Shown: piece by piece, positions 9,962-18,345 of the stretch
Numbering within the stretch: position 1 is the first letter of the stretch
How the letters are laid out: every line of letters starts with the position of its first letter
Assembly: GCA_021776515.1 (NCBI GenBank)
Contig: JAJFFS010000008.1
Coordinates: 1 to 64,000, forward strand
Direction of reading: 5' to 3'
DNA from: Robiginitomaculum sp.
GTDB lineage: Bacteria > Pseudomonadota > Alphaproteobacteria > Caulobacterales > Maricaulaceae
Length of the DNA: 64,000 nt
Translations under genes and position numbers: made by a program
Notes under the pieces: model-generated
The model's database searches: none
What the model was told of the DNA's origin: nothing
Seen by the model: only the letters and a program-made list of their open reading frames with translations

Positions 9962-10702
9962 ATGCATTACACAAATCGGTTTTTGTTTGTTGGCGTGGTT
10001 TTGGGCCTAGTCTTGTTTTCCATGCCATCATCAGCCCGCTTCATTGAAGTCGACCCCATCGGTTATAAAGACCAAAAGAACCTCTACGTTTATGTGGGGA
10101 ATAACCCGATCAATAATGTCGACCCCACTGGGCAGTGCTATATCTGCTTGATTGATTCAATTGATAGAATCCAAGCGATTAATAATGACCCGAGGGCATT
10201 TGGATCGGGATTAGCTCGAGGTGCCGGGCGATCACTGGCAAATACTGCCGACTTTGGACGAATAATAAGCAACCCAACACTAGCATTCACGGGTCAAGGG
10301 TCACTTATTTCGGATAGCTTTAATGCATCCATAGGACTTCCCCGAAACGAAAGCCAAAGACAAGGGGAAAACCTTGGATTTGTCTTGACGGAAGGCGCAC
10401 AGCTTAGTGGTGGTTTGGCAGGGTTTGCTAGGGCATCCGTTAAGGAATTAAGCATTGCGAATAACATTGTTCTTAGTGGAGGAAGGAGCGGATCAAAGGT
10501 TAAAACCCTGACAGGACCAGCAAATAGTGCCATTAAAGGGGGCAACGGTCGAGTGTTTATAACTAATGGTGATGGGCAGGTAATTCTAGATGTCACCAAA
10601 GCTCGCGCAAAACCTGTGACTCCTGGTAAAGGTTTCGGGAACAAGAGGCCTCCCACTCAGCAAGAGTTGAATTTGATAGATCAAATCCACGGAAACAATT
10701 AA
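9962..10702 (+). CDS. Orphan RHS-core tip with its own signal peptide and a variable C-terminal (putative toxin) domain
   Basis: MHYTNRFLFVGVVLGLVLFSMPSSA^RFIEVDPIGYKDQKNLYVYVGNNPINNVDPTGQ (canonical RHS-associated core terminus), then about 190 variable residues ending GGNGRVFITNGDGQVILDVTKARAKPVTPGKGFGNKRPPTQQELNLIDQIHGNN. AGGAGG precedes the ATG. ORF-track start 9872 is wrong. Confidence 0.85.
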   Translation: MHYTNRFLFVGVVLGLVLFSMPSSARFIEVDPIGYKDQKNLYVYVGNNPINNVDPTGQCYICLIDSIDRIQAINNDPRAFGSGLARGAGRSLANTADFGRIISNPTLAFTGQGSLISDSFNASIGLPRNESQRQGENLGFVLTEGAQLSGGLAGFARASVKELSIANNIVLSGGRSGSKVKTLTGPANSAIKGGNGRVFITNGDGQVILDVTKARAKPVTPGKGFGNKRPPTQQELNLIDQIHGNN

Positions 10703-11172
10703 TGGAAAATAATGATTTTTTAGAATTATCAATTTCAACCTTATTGCTTACCTTTCGTGATGCCCTATCTTCATTAGTGCCACACGCAGAAACTTTGGGC
10801 ATACCCTGGAAAGATGGTGATGCTTATGATGATTGGGATAATATTTCATCAGCCTTATTTAAAAGTATGGTTGCACGTTCTATTCAATATGCAAAAGAAT
10901 GCCCGGATAACACACCTTTAGCTCCATACGATATACTCATTCCGTCGTACAAAGGGAGTGCATATTTTTCAGTTAGCAATATCAGTAATAACAAAAATGC
11001 ATTTGTAAAATTTTCCACCTCAGAAAATCCATTTGATACTGTAATGCTAGCGTGCCTTGAGGATGCCAAATTCAAAAAAAATGAAATGATTTATATTCCT
11101 GCGGAAAATTGTATATTTGATCTGGTGCTTAGTAATGGTGAGGTGATTGATAATCTCAATATTTCAGTTTAA
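10702..11172 (+). CDS. Putative immunity protein for the upstream RHS tip
   Basis: 156 aa, no recognised family; start overlaps the upstream stop (TAATG); AT-rich relative to flanks; small soluble protein directly downstream of an RHS tip. Confidence 0.6.
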   Translation: MENNDFLELSISTLLLTFRDALSSLVPHAETLGIPWKDGDAYDDWDNISSALFKSMVARSIQYAKECPDNTPLAPYDILIPSYKGSAYFSVSNISNNKNAFVKFSTSENPFDTVMLACLEDAKFKKNEMIYIPAENCIFDLVLSNGEVIDNLNISV

Positions 11173-12214
11173 CAAAATTTTTCAAGGTAAACTCAGGCAG
11201 GTAAATATTTATATTTTGACGCTATGCCTTGCCTTCCTGCTGCCCTGTATTGCACTTGCACAAACATCGCCTGTTACCGGGAAAAGCCCCACCCCCCTGC
11301 AAAGCACACCGACCTCTCGCGCCACGCCGCAATTCGTTTCTGATCTTATTGCGCGGGTTGATGATGGTTTGAGCTTTGCCGAGGCAAAGCTGCTGATCGA
11401 TCAGCGCATTGATCCAAGCATTGATGTTGCTGCCAACCTTGCAAAAATTGAAGGCATGGTTGCCGATATTAAGAGTATGGCAGGGCCAGAACCATCCAAT
11501 ATACAATTGTTGCGGGCGCTAAGGGAGTATATTTATGAAAACGGTACATGGAACAACCAAAATGCTTTTTCCTATGACCATACAGACCCGAAGGGGACAA
11601 AGATAAGTAACAAGCTCTTGTCCAATTATCTTGTTAGTCATCGTGGCAATTGCATTTCCATGCCATTCCTTTTTATGAGCCTTGGTGAGCGCCTTGGGCT
11701 TGAAATGATCGCATCAACAGCACCATTGCATGTGATGGTGAAATACATTGATGATAATGGTAAAGCGCATAACCTGGAGACCACCTCGGGAGGATGGCCA
11801 TCACGTGATGTGTGGTATCGCCAGAACGCTCCCATTTCTGATTTGGCAGTGGAAAACCGGGTTTTTCTGGCCACGCTCACTCGTAAGGAAACAATGGCTG
11901 CCATGGCTAGTGTTTTGGTCGAATATTATTTACAAGAAGGATACTATGTTGACGCTGCGCGAACGGCTGACGCTACTTTGAAGGCATACCCGAACTATGC
12001 TTCTATTAAGGTACGCCGTGGCACGGCAATACACTACATTATGAAACGCGAATTTTTCGACAAATATCCAAACCCGGCAGATATCCCAAAAGAACAAATC
12101 CGATATTTTGAATTTCTTGCTGGAGAAAACGACCGGTCCTTTAATGAAGCCGAAGCCCTGGGGTGGCAACCGGCCGAAGGTACTGTTAGTGAAGCCGTCT
12201 TTGGTGAAAAGTAA
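11147..12214 (+). CDS. Secreted transglutaminase-like (SirB1-type) protein encoded in the T2SS operon
   Basis: LTLCLAFLLPCIALAQT signal; LVSHRGNCISMPFLFMSLGERLGLEM ... APLHVMVKYIDDNGKAHNLETT (Cys and His retained); TPR-like C-terminal part. Start is TTG 11147 or a later in-frame TTG. Confidence 0.75.
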   Translation: MIISIFQFNKIFQGKLRQVNIYILTLCLAFLLPCIALAQTSPVTGKSPTPLQSTPTSRATPQFVSDLIARVDDGLSFAEAKLLIDQRIDPSIDVAANLAKIEGMVADIKSMAGPEPSNIQLLRALREYIYENGTWNNQNAFSYDHTDPKGTKISNKLLSNYLVSHRGNCISMPFLFMSLGERLGLEMIASTAPLHVMVKYIDDNGKAHNLETTSGGWPSRDVWYRQNAPISDLAVENRVFLATLTRKETMAAMASVLVEYYLQEGYYVDAARTADATLKAYPNYASIKVRRGTAIHYIMKREFFDKYPNPADIPKEQIRYFEFLAGENDRSFNEAEALGWQPAEGTVSEAVFGEK

Positions 12215-12217
12215 GCA

Positions 12218-13936
12218 ATGCAAATGGATGTCCCCCATCAAGGTGCAAATTCTCAACAGCTTGAAACAGTTGAAAACAATGCCACAGCTGATTTTGGCGC
12301 ACCGACAAATTACCTTCTGACGAAAGGGTATGTTGAGCCACGTCAGGTGGAGCGGGCCCAAAAGGCTTCGCTATCCCTTGATACTGATATAGAAATAACG
12401 CTCAACAAATTAGGGTTTGTTACGGACGAGCAATTACTTGAGGCGTATTCAAGTCTGTGCGATATCAGCCGCACCACAGAGATTTCCCAGAATGTTCCTG
12501 ATGTTGAAAACGACCTGAACATAGCTTTTTTGCGCAAACACCACGCCATCCCCTTGTCTGCCACCAAGACGGAACTAACCTTGGGCGTGGTCAACCCTTT
12601 AGACACGAATGTGTGTGAAGGCACCTCCTTTGCAACGGGACTAAACGTACAATCAAAATTGATATCAATGGGCGATTGGCGCCGCGCCTTTGCGATGCGG
12701 TATGAGCAGGAGGTATTGCCGGGTGATATGGAAAACGCCTCGTCAGACCCTGCACTGGAAACTCTTTTAGAGCAAACGCGCGATGCGCCCGTTGCCCGTA
12801 AAATTGCTGGCTGGATGATTGATGCCGTAGAGCGAAACGCATCCGATATGCACCTTGAGCCAAAGGATAATGGATTGCAACTGCGCTTTAGAATTGATGG
12901 CGTATTGCAGGATATTGCTCTTGAGCCGATAGAGCTGGCACCTGCTGCCATGGCCCGGATAAAAGTAATGGGCGACCTTGATTTGGGTGAAAGAAGGTTG
13001 CCGCAGGACGGGCGCACTTCGATCGTTGTGCGCGGCCGACCGATTGATGTGCGCATCTCAGTTATTCCAACGGTTTACGGAGAGTCTGCCGTATTGCGCC
13101 TTCTGGATAAAGACGCGGTAAAACTGGACCTGAAAACACTTGGGTTTTCAACCCAAACCCAAAACTGGCTGGATACTGCGATCTCTAGTGCCACAGGGCT
13201 TTATCTGGTTTCTGGCCCGACCGGTTCTGGTAAAACCACAACGCTTTATGGTGCCCTGCAGGCCTTGCGCTCCAGTGGACGTAAGATACTAAGCGTCGAA
13301 GATCCGGTGGAATATTATTTTGACCATGTGGTCCAGGTGCAGGTGGCATCCACTATTGGTCTGGACTTTCCGACCGCGCTTAGATCATTCCTACGTCAGG
13401 ACCCTGACGTCATTCTTGTTGGTGAAATCCGCGATCAGGAAACTGCCAGAATTGCGGTGCGTGCAGCACTAACCGGGCATTTGGTGCTGGCAACAGTTCA
13501 CGCCATTGATGCGGGGCGTGTGCCTTCAAGATTGCTCGATATAGGCGTATCTGGTGCCCAACTAGCCCCTGCTTTCAAAGGGGCAATGGCGCAACGGCTG
13601 GTCAGAAAGCTGTGTATGAAATGCCGTCAAGCACAAATTCCAGGCTCATATGAGAAACAACTCTTCTCCTCTGTTAACCTGAACCCACCAGCCCAGATTT
13701 TCTCTTCTGCCGGATGTCCTGATTGTCACCACACCGGGTTTTCTGGCCGGATGGCGATAGCAGAATCCTTCACCTCAAATGAAGGAATATTTGACGCCAT
13801 AAAAGAGAACGGGAACCCGACCCTTACGAAACTTATTACCAAGGCTATGCCGCAATCACTCCTGGCCTATGGGCTGGAACGAGTGCAAGCAGGACTGACC
13901 ACCATTGGTGAAATTGAGCGAGCACTGGAAGCCTGA
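12218..13936 (+). CDS. gspE: T2SS ATPase GspE
   Basis: SGPTGSGKTTTLYGALQAL Walker A, SVEDPVEYYFDHVVQVQV, RQDPDVILVGEIRDQETA, zinc-type CMKC...CPDCHHTGFSGR. Confidence 0.95.
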   Translation: MQMDVPHQGANSQQLETVENNATADFGAPTNYLLTKGYVEPRQVERAQKASLSLDTDIEITLNKLGFVTDEQLLEAYSSLCDISRTTEISQNVPDVENDLNIAFLRKHHAIPLSATKTELTLGVVNPLDTNVCEGTSFATGLNVQSKLISMGDWRRAFAMRYEQEVLPGDMENASSDPALETLLEQTRDAPVARKIAGWMIDAVERNASDMHLEPKDNGLQLRFRIDGVLQDIALEPIELAPAAMARIKVMGDLDLGERRLPQDGRTSIVVRGRPIDVRISVIPTVYGESAVLRLLDKDAVKLDLKTLGFSTQTQNWLDTAISSATGLYLVSGPTGSGKTTTLYGALQALRSSGRKILSVEDPVEYYFDHVVQVQVASTIGLDFPTALRSFLRQDPDVILVGEIRDQETARIAVRAALTGHLVLATVHAIDAGRVPSRLLDIGVSGAQLAPAFKGAMAQRLVRKLCMKCRQAQIPGSYEKQLFSSVNLNPPAQIFSSAGCPDCHHTGFSGRMAIAESFTSNEGIFDAIKENGNPTLTKLITKAMPQSLLAYGLERVQAGLTTIGEIERALEA

Positions 13937-15147
13937 TGCCCCAATGGCGCTACCAAGGTGTGACAGCAAATGGTCAACGTGCGAATGGCATCATTGAATC
14001 ACCTTCAAAAACCCAAGCCATCCAGGCGTTGTTGGCGAAGGGCAATACCCCACAGTCAATTACACAGATTAGCGACACTGTTGGTCCCTTACGCTTCCTT
14101 GAGAATATTAGAAACCGCGCCAAACCTTCAACAAAAGAGATGGCAATTTTTTTGCTGGACCTGGCCGCATTACTGGACGCACGTGTACCTTTACGCGAGG
14201 CGCTCTCGCTTTGTGGTCAGACCGCCCCTTCAAAAAGCATTCGCCAAATGACAGCACTGATGGCTGACCGTCTAGATGCAGGGGCAACTGCATCGTCTGC
14301 CGTGCCCAGTGAAGGCGAAGAATGGACACAGTTATTGTCAGGTCTTGCCGAAGCAGGCGAGCTTTCCGGGCGATTACCTCAATCCTTAAGGCTTGGCGCA
14401 CGTCTTTTTGAGCGGCAGGCGAAAACGCGGCAGAAGGTTTTAGGGGCGTTGGCGTATCCATTTTTTATCCTTACGCTTGGTGTGATCGGTGTGCTCGTTC
14501 TTATTCTGGTGGTTATCCCTGAGCTTGCGCCCGTTTTGCAGGGACAAGAAAATAATAAACTCAACGACCTGTTTCGTTTTTCCAAATGGCTAAAACAATA
14601 TGGCACCGTTATCCCTTTGGGGCTGGCAGGTGTTGTCACAGCCATATTTTTCACAGCAAAAATAAAAACACTGCAGCGCGTGTTCTCTCATATCATTGTC
14701 AGAACACCCTTTATTGGCCCGATCATCACTGACACAAATTACGGAGCGGTATCGCAGTGCCTGGCCGCACTCTTAAGCGGCGGTGTATCTGCCAACAAGG
14801 CATTTTCACTGGCCTCTGTTGCTTCACGCAACCCTTATATCAGGGATGACATTGTGCGCGCCGGGCATCGGCTTGCCAATGGCAATACAGTTGCAGCCAC
14901 ATTGGAAGGTCTGTCTTTGGCGCCATCAGAAATTTCCAGACTGGCCCTTGTCGGAGAACGCACCGGCGCACTATCACCTATGCTGGATAGAGCTGGTGAT
15001 ATTTTGCTTAACCGTGCAGAGCGCAGGCTGGACCGGCTCAGCACCATGGTAGGTCCAGCAATGATTATTATTCTTGGACTTGGTGCTGGCAGCGCCATGA
15101 GTACAATTCTGGGTGCACTTTCCAGCATCGGGGATCAGGCATTTTGA
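13936..15147 (+). CDS. gspF: T2SS inner-membrane platform protein GspF
   Basis: 403 aa; T2SSF pattern LLDLAALLDARVPLREAL..., LAALLSGGVSANKAF..., RLALVGERTGALSPML. Confidence 0.93.
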   Translation: MPQWRYQGVTANGQRANGIIESPSKTQAIQALLAKGNTPQSITQISDTVGPLRFLENIRNRAKPSTKEMAIFLLDLAALLDARVPLREALSLCGQTAPSKSIRQMTALMADRLDAGATASSAVPSEGEEWTQLLSGLAEAGELSGRLPQSLRLGARLFERQAKTRQKVLGALAYPFFILTLGVIGVLVLILVVIPELAPVLQGQENNKLNDLFRFSKWLKQYGTVIPLGLAGVVTAIFFTAKIKTLQRVFSHIIVRTPFIGPIITDTNYGAVSQCLAALLSGGVSANKAFSLASVASRNPYIRDDIVRAGHRLANGNTVAATLEGLSLAPSEISRLALVGERTGALSPMLDRAGDILLNRAERRLDRLSTMVGPAMIIILGLGAGSAMSTILGALSSIGDQAF

Positions 15148-15530
15148 TGCAGAAGCCTCAAACACGATATGATGCCAAAAGCGGATTTTTAACCGTGGAC
15201 GTTCTGGTCGCCTTTATTGTCGCAGCACTGGTGGGAACGGCAGCATTGCAGACGTTGATTTTAGCGGCACGCATCGCCGATGAAACCAGACAACAGGAAA
15301 TCGCTTTGCGAACCGGTCAGGCAATTCTCAAGCAGGCTTTATATGCCCCGACAACAACTATAAATCCCGGCCAATTTGCTAAGGACCTCGATATAGAAGT
15401 AAACATTTCACCATGGGATATAGGAAATGGTGAACTAGGTGTCACTCTGCAAGTCGTTAATGTCATTGTTAGATATGAGGGGAGAAAGCGTGAAAAATCC
15501 ATACACCTTTCGGCGCTGCGCCCGGCTTAG
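15147..15530 (+). CDS. gspI: T2SS minor pseudopilin, GspI-like
   Basis: Prepilin-like N-terminus KSG^FLTVDVLVAFIVAALVGTAALQTL. Subunit letter assigned by size and position only. Confidence 0.6.
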   Translation: MQKPQTRYDAKSGFLTVDVLVAFIVAALVGTAALQTLILAARIADETRQQEIALRTGQAILKQALYAPTTTINPGQFAKDLDIEVNISPWDIGNGELGVTLQVVNVIVRYEGRKREKSIHLSALRPA

Positions 15531-15957
15531 GACTAGGTCAAAAGGGAAATATTATGCCAACTCAAAAGATGGCTATGTTTTGACTGACGTTATGGTTGCC
15601 CTGGCGATATTAACGTTACTTTTTTCGGCTATCGGTGGATTTGTTCGCATTGCTGGTATTGCCCTGACCTCTGCGCGAGAGGATATGGGCTACATTGCTC
15701 AATCACGCAGGGTCGCCAGTGAATTACGGTTTCTGGAGCGTGCTGAGCCAGGCTTTGATGTAGAACAGGAGACGTTGGAATATTGGGTTGGTTCAAAACA
15801 GCAAGGGCACACCTTTACTGACCCGATAGGTCAGTTCAGTATCAATAATGGTTTGGTCTATTTTACTGACAGTAATGATATTCTCCAGATTGGTCAGGGT
15901 CGACGGCGGGCAGATAGCACCTGCCGTTATGACCTTGTCGGTAGACGGTGCATTTAA
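15490..15957 (+). CDS. gspJ: T2SS minor pseudopilin, GspJ-like
   Basis: KDG^YVLTDVMVALAILTLLFSAIGGFVRIAGIALTSAREDM; GTG start preferred over track start 15439. Confidence 0.6.
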   Translation: MKNPYTFRRCARLRTRSKGKYYANSKDGYVLTDVMVALAILTLLFSAIGGFVRIAGIALTSAREDMGYIAQSRRVASELRFLERAEPGFDVEQETLEYWVGSKQQGHTFTDPIGQFSINNGLVYFTDSNDILQIGQGRRRADSTCRYDLVGRRCI

Positions 15958-15958
15958 C

Positions 15959-16966
15959 ATGAGCGCGCTTGGTGGATTTGCTATTCGATTACTAACTCCT
16001 GGAGTCATCCTGGATCGTCAATCAAAGCTTGGGGGCGTACTTCACTGGATACGCTCCCACCTCGTTGCCCTTGTGCCTGGGTCAATGCGGAACACGGAAG
16101 TTCATATCCTCGCGAAAGACCTAAAAAATGAACAAGTCACCTTCAAGGGAGAACGCGTATTTATTCGCCTGTGTGCACCAGAGAATGTGTATACTCGGTC
16201 TGTTTCCATCCCAAAAAGCAATGCCCAAAGCCATGAGCGAATGGTTGATTTGATGCTGCATTCCCTAGCCCCGACCAATCCACAAACATTGATGTGCACT
16301 GGCGTTACAATGGACAGAAAACAAGATGGTGCGCAAACATACCGTATCGCCATGGCCCGGCGCAAAGACCTCGAACACTTATCTGGCACCGCTAAAAAAA
16401 AGGGTGCCAAAGATGTACGTTTTATCGTTGAAGGTCATGATGCCAGACAAACAATTGATCTTTATGCACCCACAGATATCATCATCCACAAAACCAGATT
16501 GGTTGCCGATCTGACACTGGTACTTATTGCAATTGGCTCTCTCTATTGGTTTGGCGGGGTCTGGGAAAAATATGAAACGCAGCATCTTGGTTTAGCGCGG
16601 CAGATAGATGCCCGCTTAAGCAAAGAGGCACGCAGTGCCATCATTCAGGAGCGCACAGACGCCGCCGCCAGAGATGCGCTTGCGGCAACACCATTGCTCA
16701 GGCGCCCCGGCAAGGCCATTCTTGATATCAGCACATTAAACTCACTAACCCCTGATGCGGCCTATTGGAGAGGGGCGGAGTGGACACCAGAAGCCCTGAC
16801 GGTCCAGCTAAATGCAAAAGACGGAGCAGATGTTGTGCGCGTAATGACCCAGGAAGACAGCCCATTCGAGATTGAAGTGATTAGCGACATAACCGCAACG
16901 ACTTCTAACAGACAAAACGTGCGCATACGTGCCACTGCCAGCGGTTTAGAGGGCGCACAACAATGA
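15959..16966 (+). CDS. gspL: T2SS assembly protein GspL/PilN-like
   Basis: One TM (LVADLTLVLIAIGSLYWFGGV) between an N-terminal cytoplasmic and a C-terminal periplasmic domain; position before gspM. Confidence 0.65.
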   Translation: MSALGGFAIRLLTPGVILDRQSKLGGVLHWIRSHLVALVPGSMRNTEVHILAKDLKNEQVTFKGERVFIRLCAPENVYTRSVSIPKSNAQSHERMVDLMLHSLAPTNPQTLMCTGVTMDRKQDGAQTYRIAMARRKDLEHLSGTAKKKGAKDVRFIVEGHDARQTIDLYAPTDIIIHKTRLVADLTLVLIAIGSLYWFGGVWEKYETQHLGLARQIDARLSKEARSAIIQERTDAAARDALAATPLLRRPGKAILDISTLNSLTPDAAYWRGAEWTPEALTVQLNAKDGADVVRVMTQEDSPFEIEVISDITATTSNRQNVRIRATASGLEGAQQ

Positions 16967-17505
16967 ATGCTGCTCTCAAATGGCGTTTGCAGACCACTGC
17001 TATCCTGGCCGTGATTAGCTTTTTTATTGGTTTGCAAGTGTGGTCTTCTCTGGGTAATGCCATCACTCAGCGTATGGAACGAACAGCCGTTGAAAAGCGC
17101 ATCGATGGCTATCAAACCACATTGTCTCGCCTATCCGCAAGACGGCTGCCTTTACCCAGCTTGCCAGAGGACACATTTGCCTCTGGCGTATCTTCCGAGC
17201 AAATGTTGTCTTTTCAGGCACGGCTGGGGGCGCTGGCTCGTCAATCACAATTGAATTTGGAACTTATGAGGGCAGAACAATCAAACTCTTTTAGCCCCGG
17301 TACGCAAACCATACCTGTTACCTTACGTGCTCGTGGTGACCTCATTGCCTTTACTGATTTTATGAAATTGTTGGAAAGCGAACAACCAAGCGTATTTGTC
17401 GACCATATCCAGATCACGCCAACAGGGCGTGATCGTCCCGGTGCCCGCATGATCATACAGATGCATTTGCTAAGACTGGTCAAATCAGAAGGCGTAGCCA
17501 GATGA
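16963..17505 (+). CDS. gspM: T2SS assembly protein GspM (T2SSM_b-like)
   Basis: N-terminal TM, coiled segment, PVTLRARGDLIAFTDFMKLLESEQPSVFVDHIQI. Confidence 0.7.
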   Translation: MNAALKWRLQTTAILAVISFFIGLQVWSSLGNAITQRMERTAVEKRIDGYQTTLSRLSARRLPLPSLPEDTFASGVSSEQMLSFQARLGALARQSQLNLELMRAEQSNSFSPGTQTIPVTLRARGDLIAFTDFMKLLESEQPSVFVDHIQITPTGRDRPGARMIIQMHLLRLVKSEGVAR

Positions 17506-18020
17506 TCCCGTCGCGTTTTATCTCCCCCTTCTCAATAGCTATGCTTTGCACAATAATGGTTTTGATTACGCTACGCATTTTTCTATTTGGCGAAAATCCG
17601 ACCACTGCCCCAAAAAAGGGCAATGGCAGGGCGCAAAATTTTCAAACTTCGGACGCGCTACCCACTCAAGAATTACTAAGCCCTGACTATCAGGACAATA
17701 TGGGGGCGGGTATTTTGGAAAAATCACCATTTTCACCAGCACGTGAACAATTTGTTCGAGAGGTGGCGCCTGTAAGGCCACAAAAACAGCCGCGACGGGC
17801 CGTTGTAAAACCACCCCTTTCCCAGCTAAAAACAGGCAAACTTCTTGGTATACTTGGACGCGGGGAATTCCGTCGCGCCATAATTTCTATTGATGGAGAC
17901 CCGGCCCCCTTGGAGGTAAAACTGGGTGAAGACTCACCCCTTGGAAAACTCACCCGCATTGAGCGCAATAAAATAATGCTGCAGAAAAATGATAAAATGA
18001 TAGAGCTATCATTGTTTTAA
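17502..18020 (+). CDS. gspC: T2SS GspC-like (HR domain) protein, last gene of the operon
   Basis: N-terminal TM, Pro-rich linker, LLGILGRGEFRRAIISIDGDPAPLEVKLGEDSPLGKLTRIERNKIMLQKNDKMIELSLF typical of an HR domain. Confidence 0.6.
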   Translation: MIPSRFISPFSIAMLCTIMVLITLRIFLFGENPTTAPKKGNGRAQNFQTSDALPTQELLSPDYQDNMGAGILEKSPFSPAREQFVREVAPVRPQKQPRRAVVKPPLSQLKTGKLLGILGRGEFRRAIISIDGDPAPLEVKLGEDSPLGKLTRIERNKIMLQKNDKMIELSLF

Positions 18021-18085
18021 GGGGCCGTGAAAGAACTAGTTATAATCGGCATGTTCACTATGGATTATCCCCTTCCAATGTTTCC

Positions 18086-18117
18086 CCCTGCTTCCCTATA
18101 AGGAATTACAAGCAGGG
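18086..18117. terminator. Possible hairpin (CCCTGCTT...AAGCAGGG) after the T2SS operon
   Basis: 8-bp perfect arms, 16-nt loop; no strong T-run. Confidence 0.3.
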
Positions 18118-18143
18118 CCGTTTCATCTAACTCATTGAAATAA

Positions 18144-18220
18144 TGGCGCGCCGAGGAAGATTCGAACTCCCGACCCCCAGATTCGTAGTCTGGTGCTCTA
18201 TCCAGCTGAGCTATCGGCGC
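18144..18220 (-). tRNA. tRNA-Arg (anticodon ACG)
   Basis: Reverse strand GCGCCGATAGCTCAGCTGGATAGAGCACCAGACTACGAATCTGG...GTTCGAATC...TCGGCGCGCCA: complete cloverleaf, encoded CCA. Confidence 0.97.
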
Positions 18221-18345
18221 CTATAGGCCAGAGGTGTCCTCTGGCGAAGGCGCGCACGCTAACGCCGCGCGTGCGCCAAAGCAAGCGTTGCTTGCGGCAA
18301 TTTCGCAGACATTGCACCTTAAAAAATTCCCGCATGGATTGTCGT

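Noticed and set aside
18144-18220. tRNA-Arg as an integration site for a genomic island covering 1-18 kb
   Set aside because: No integrase, and I saw no clear tRNA 3'-end duplication near the left part of the window; the left boundary is outside the window.
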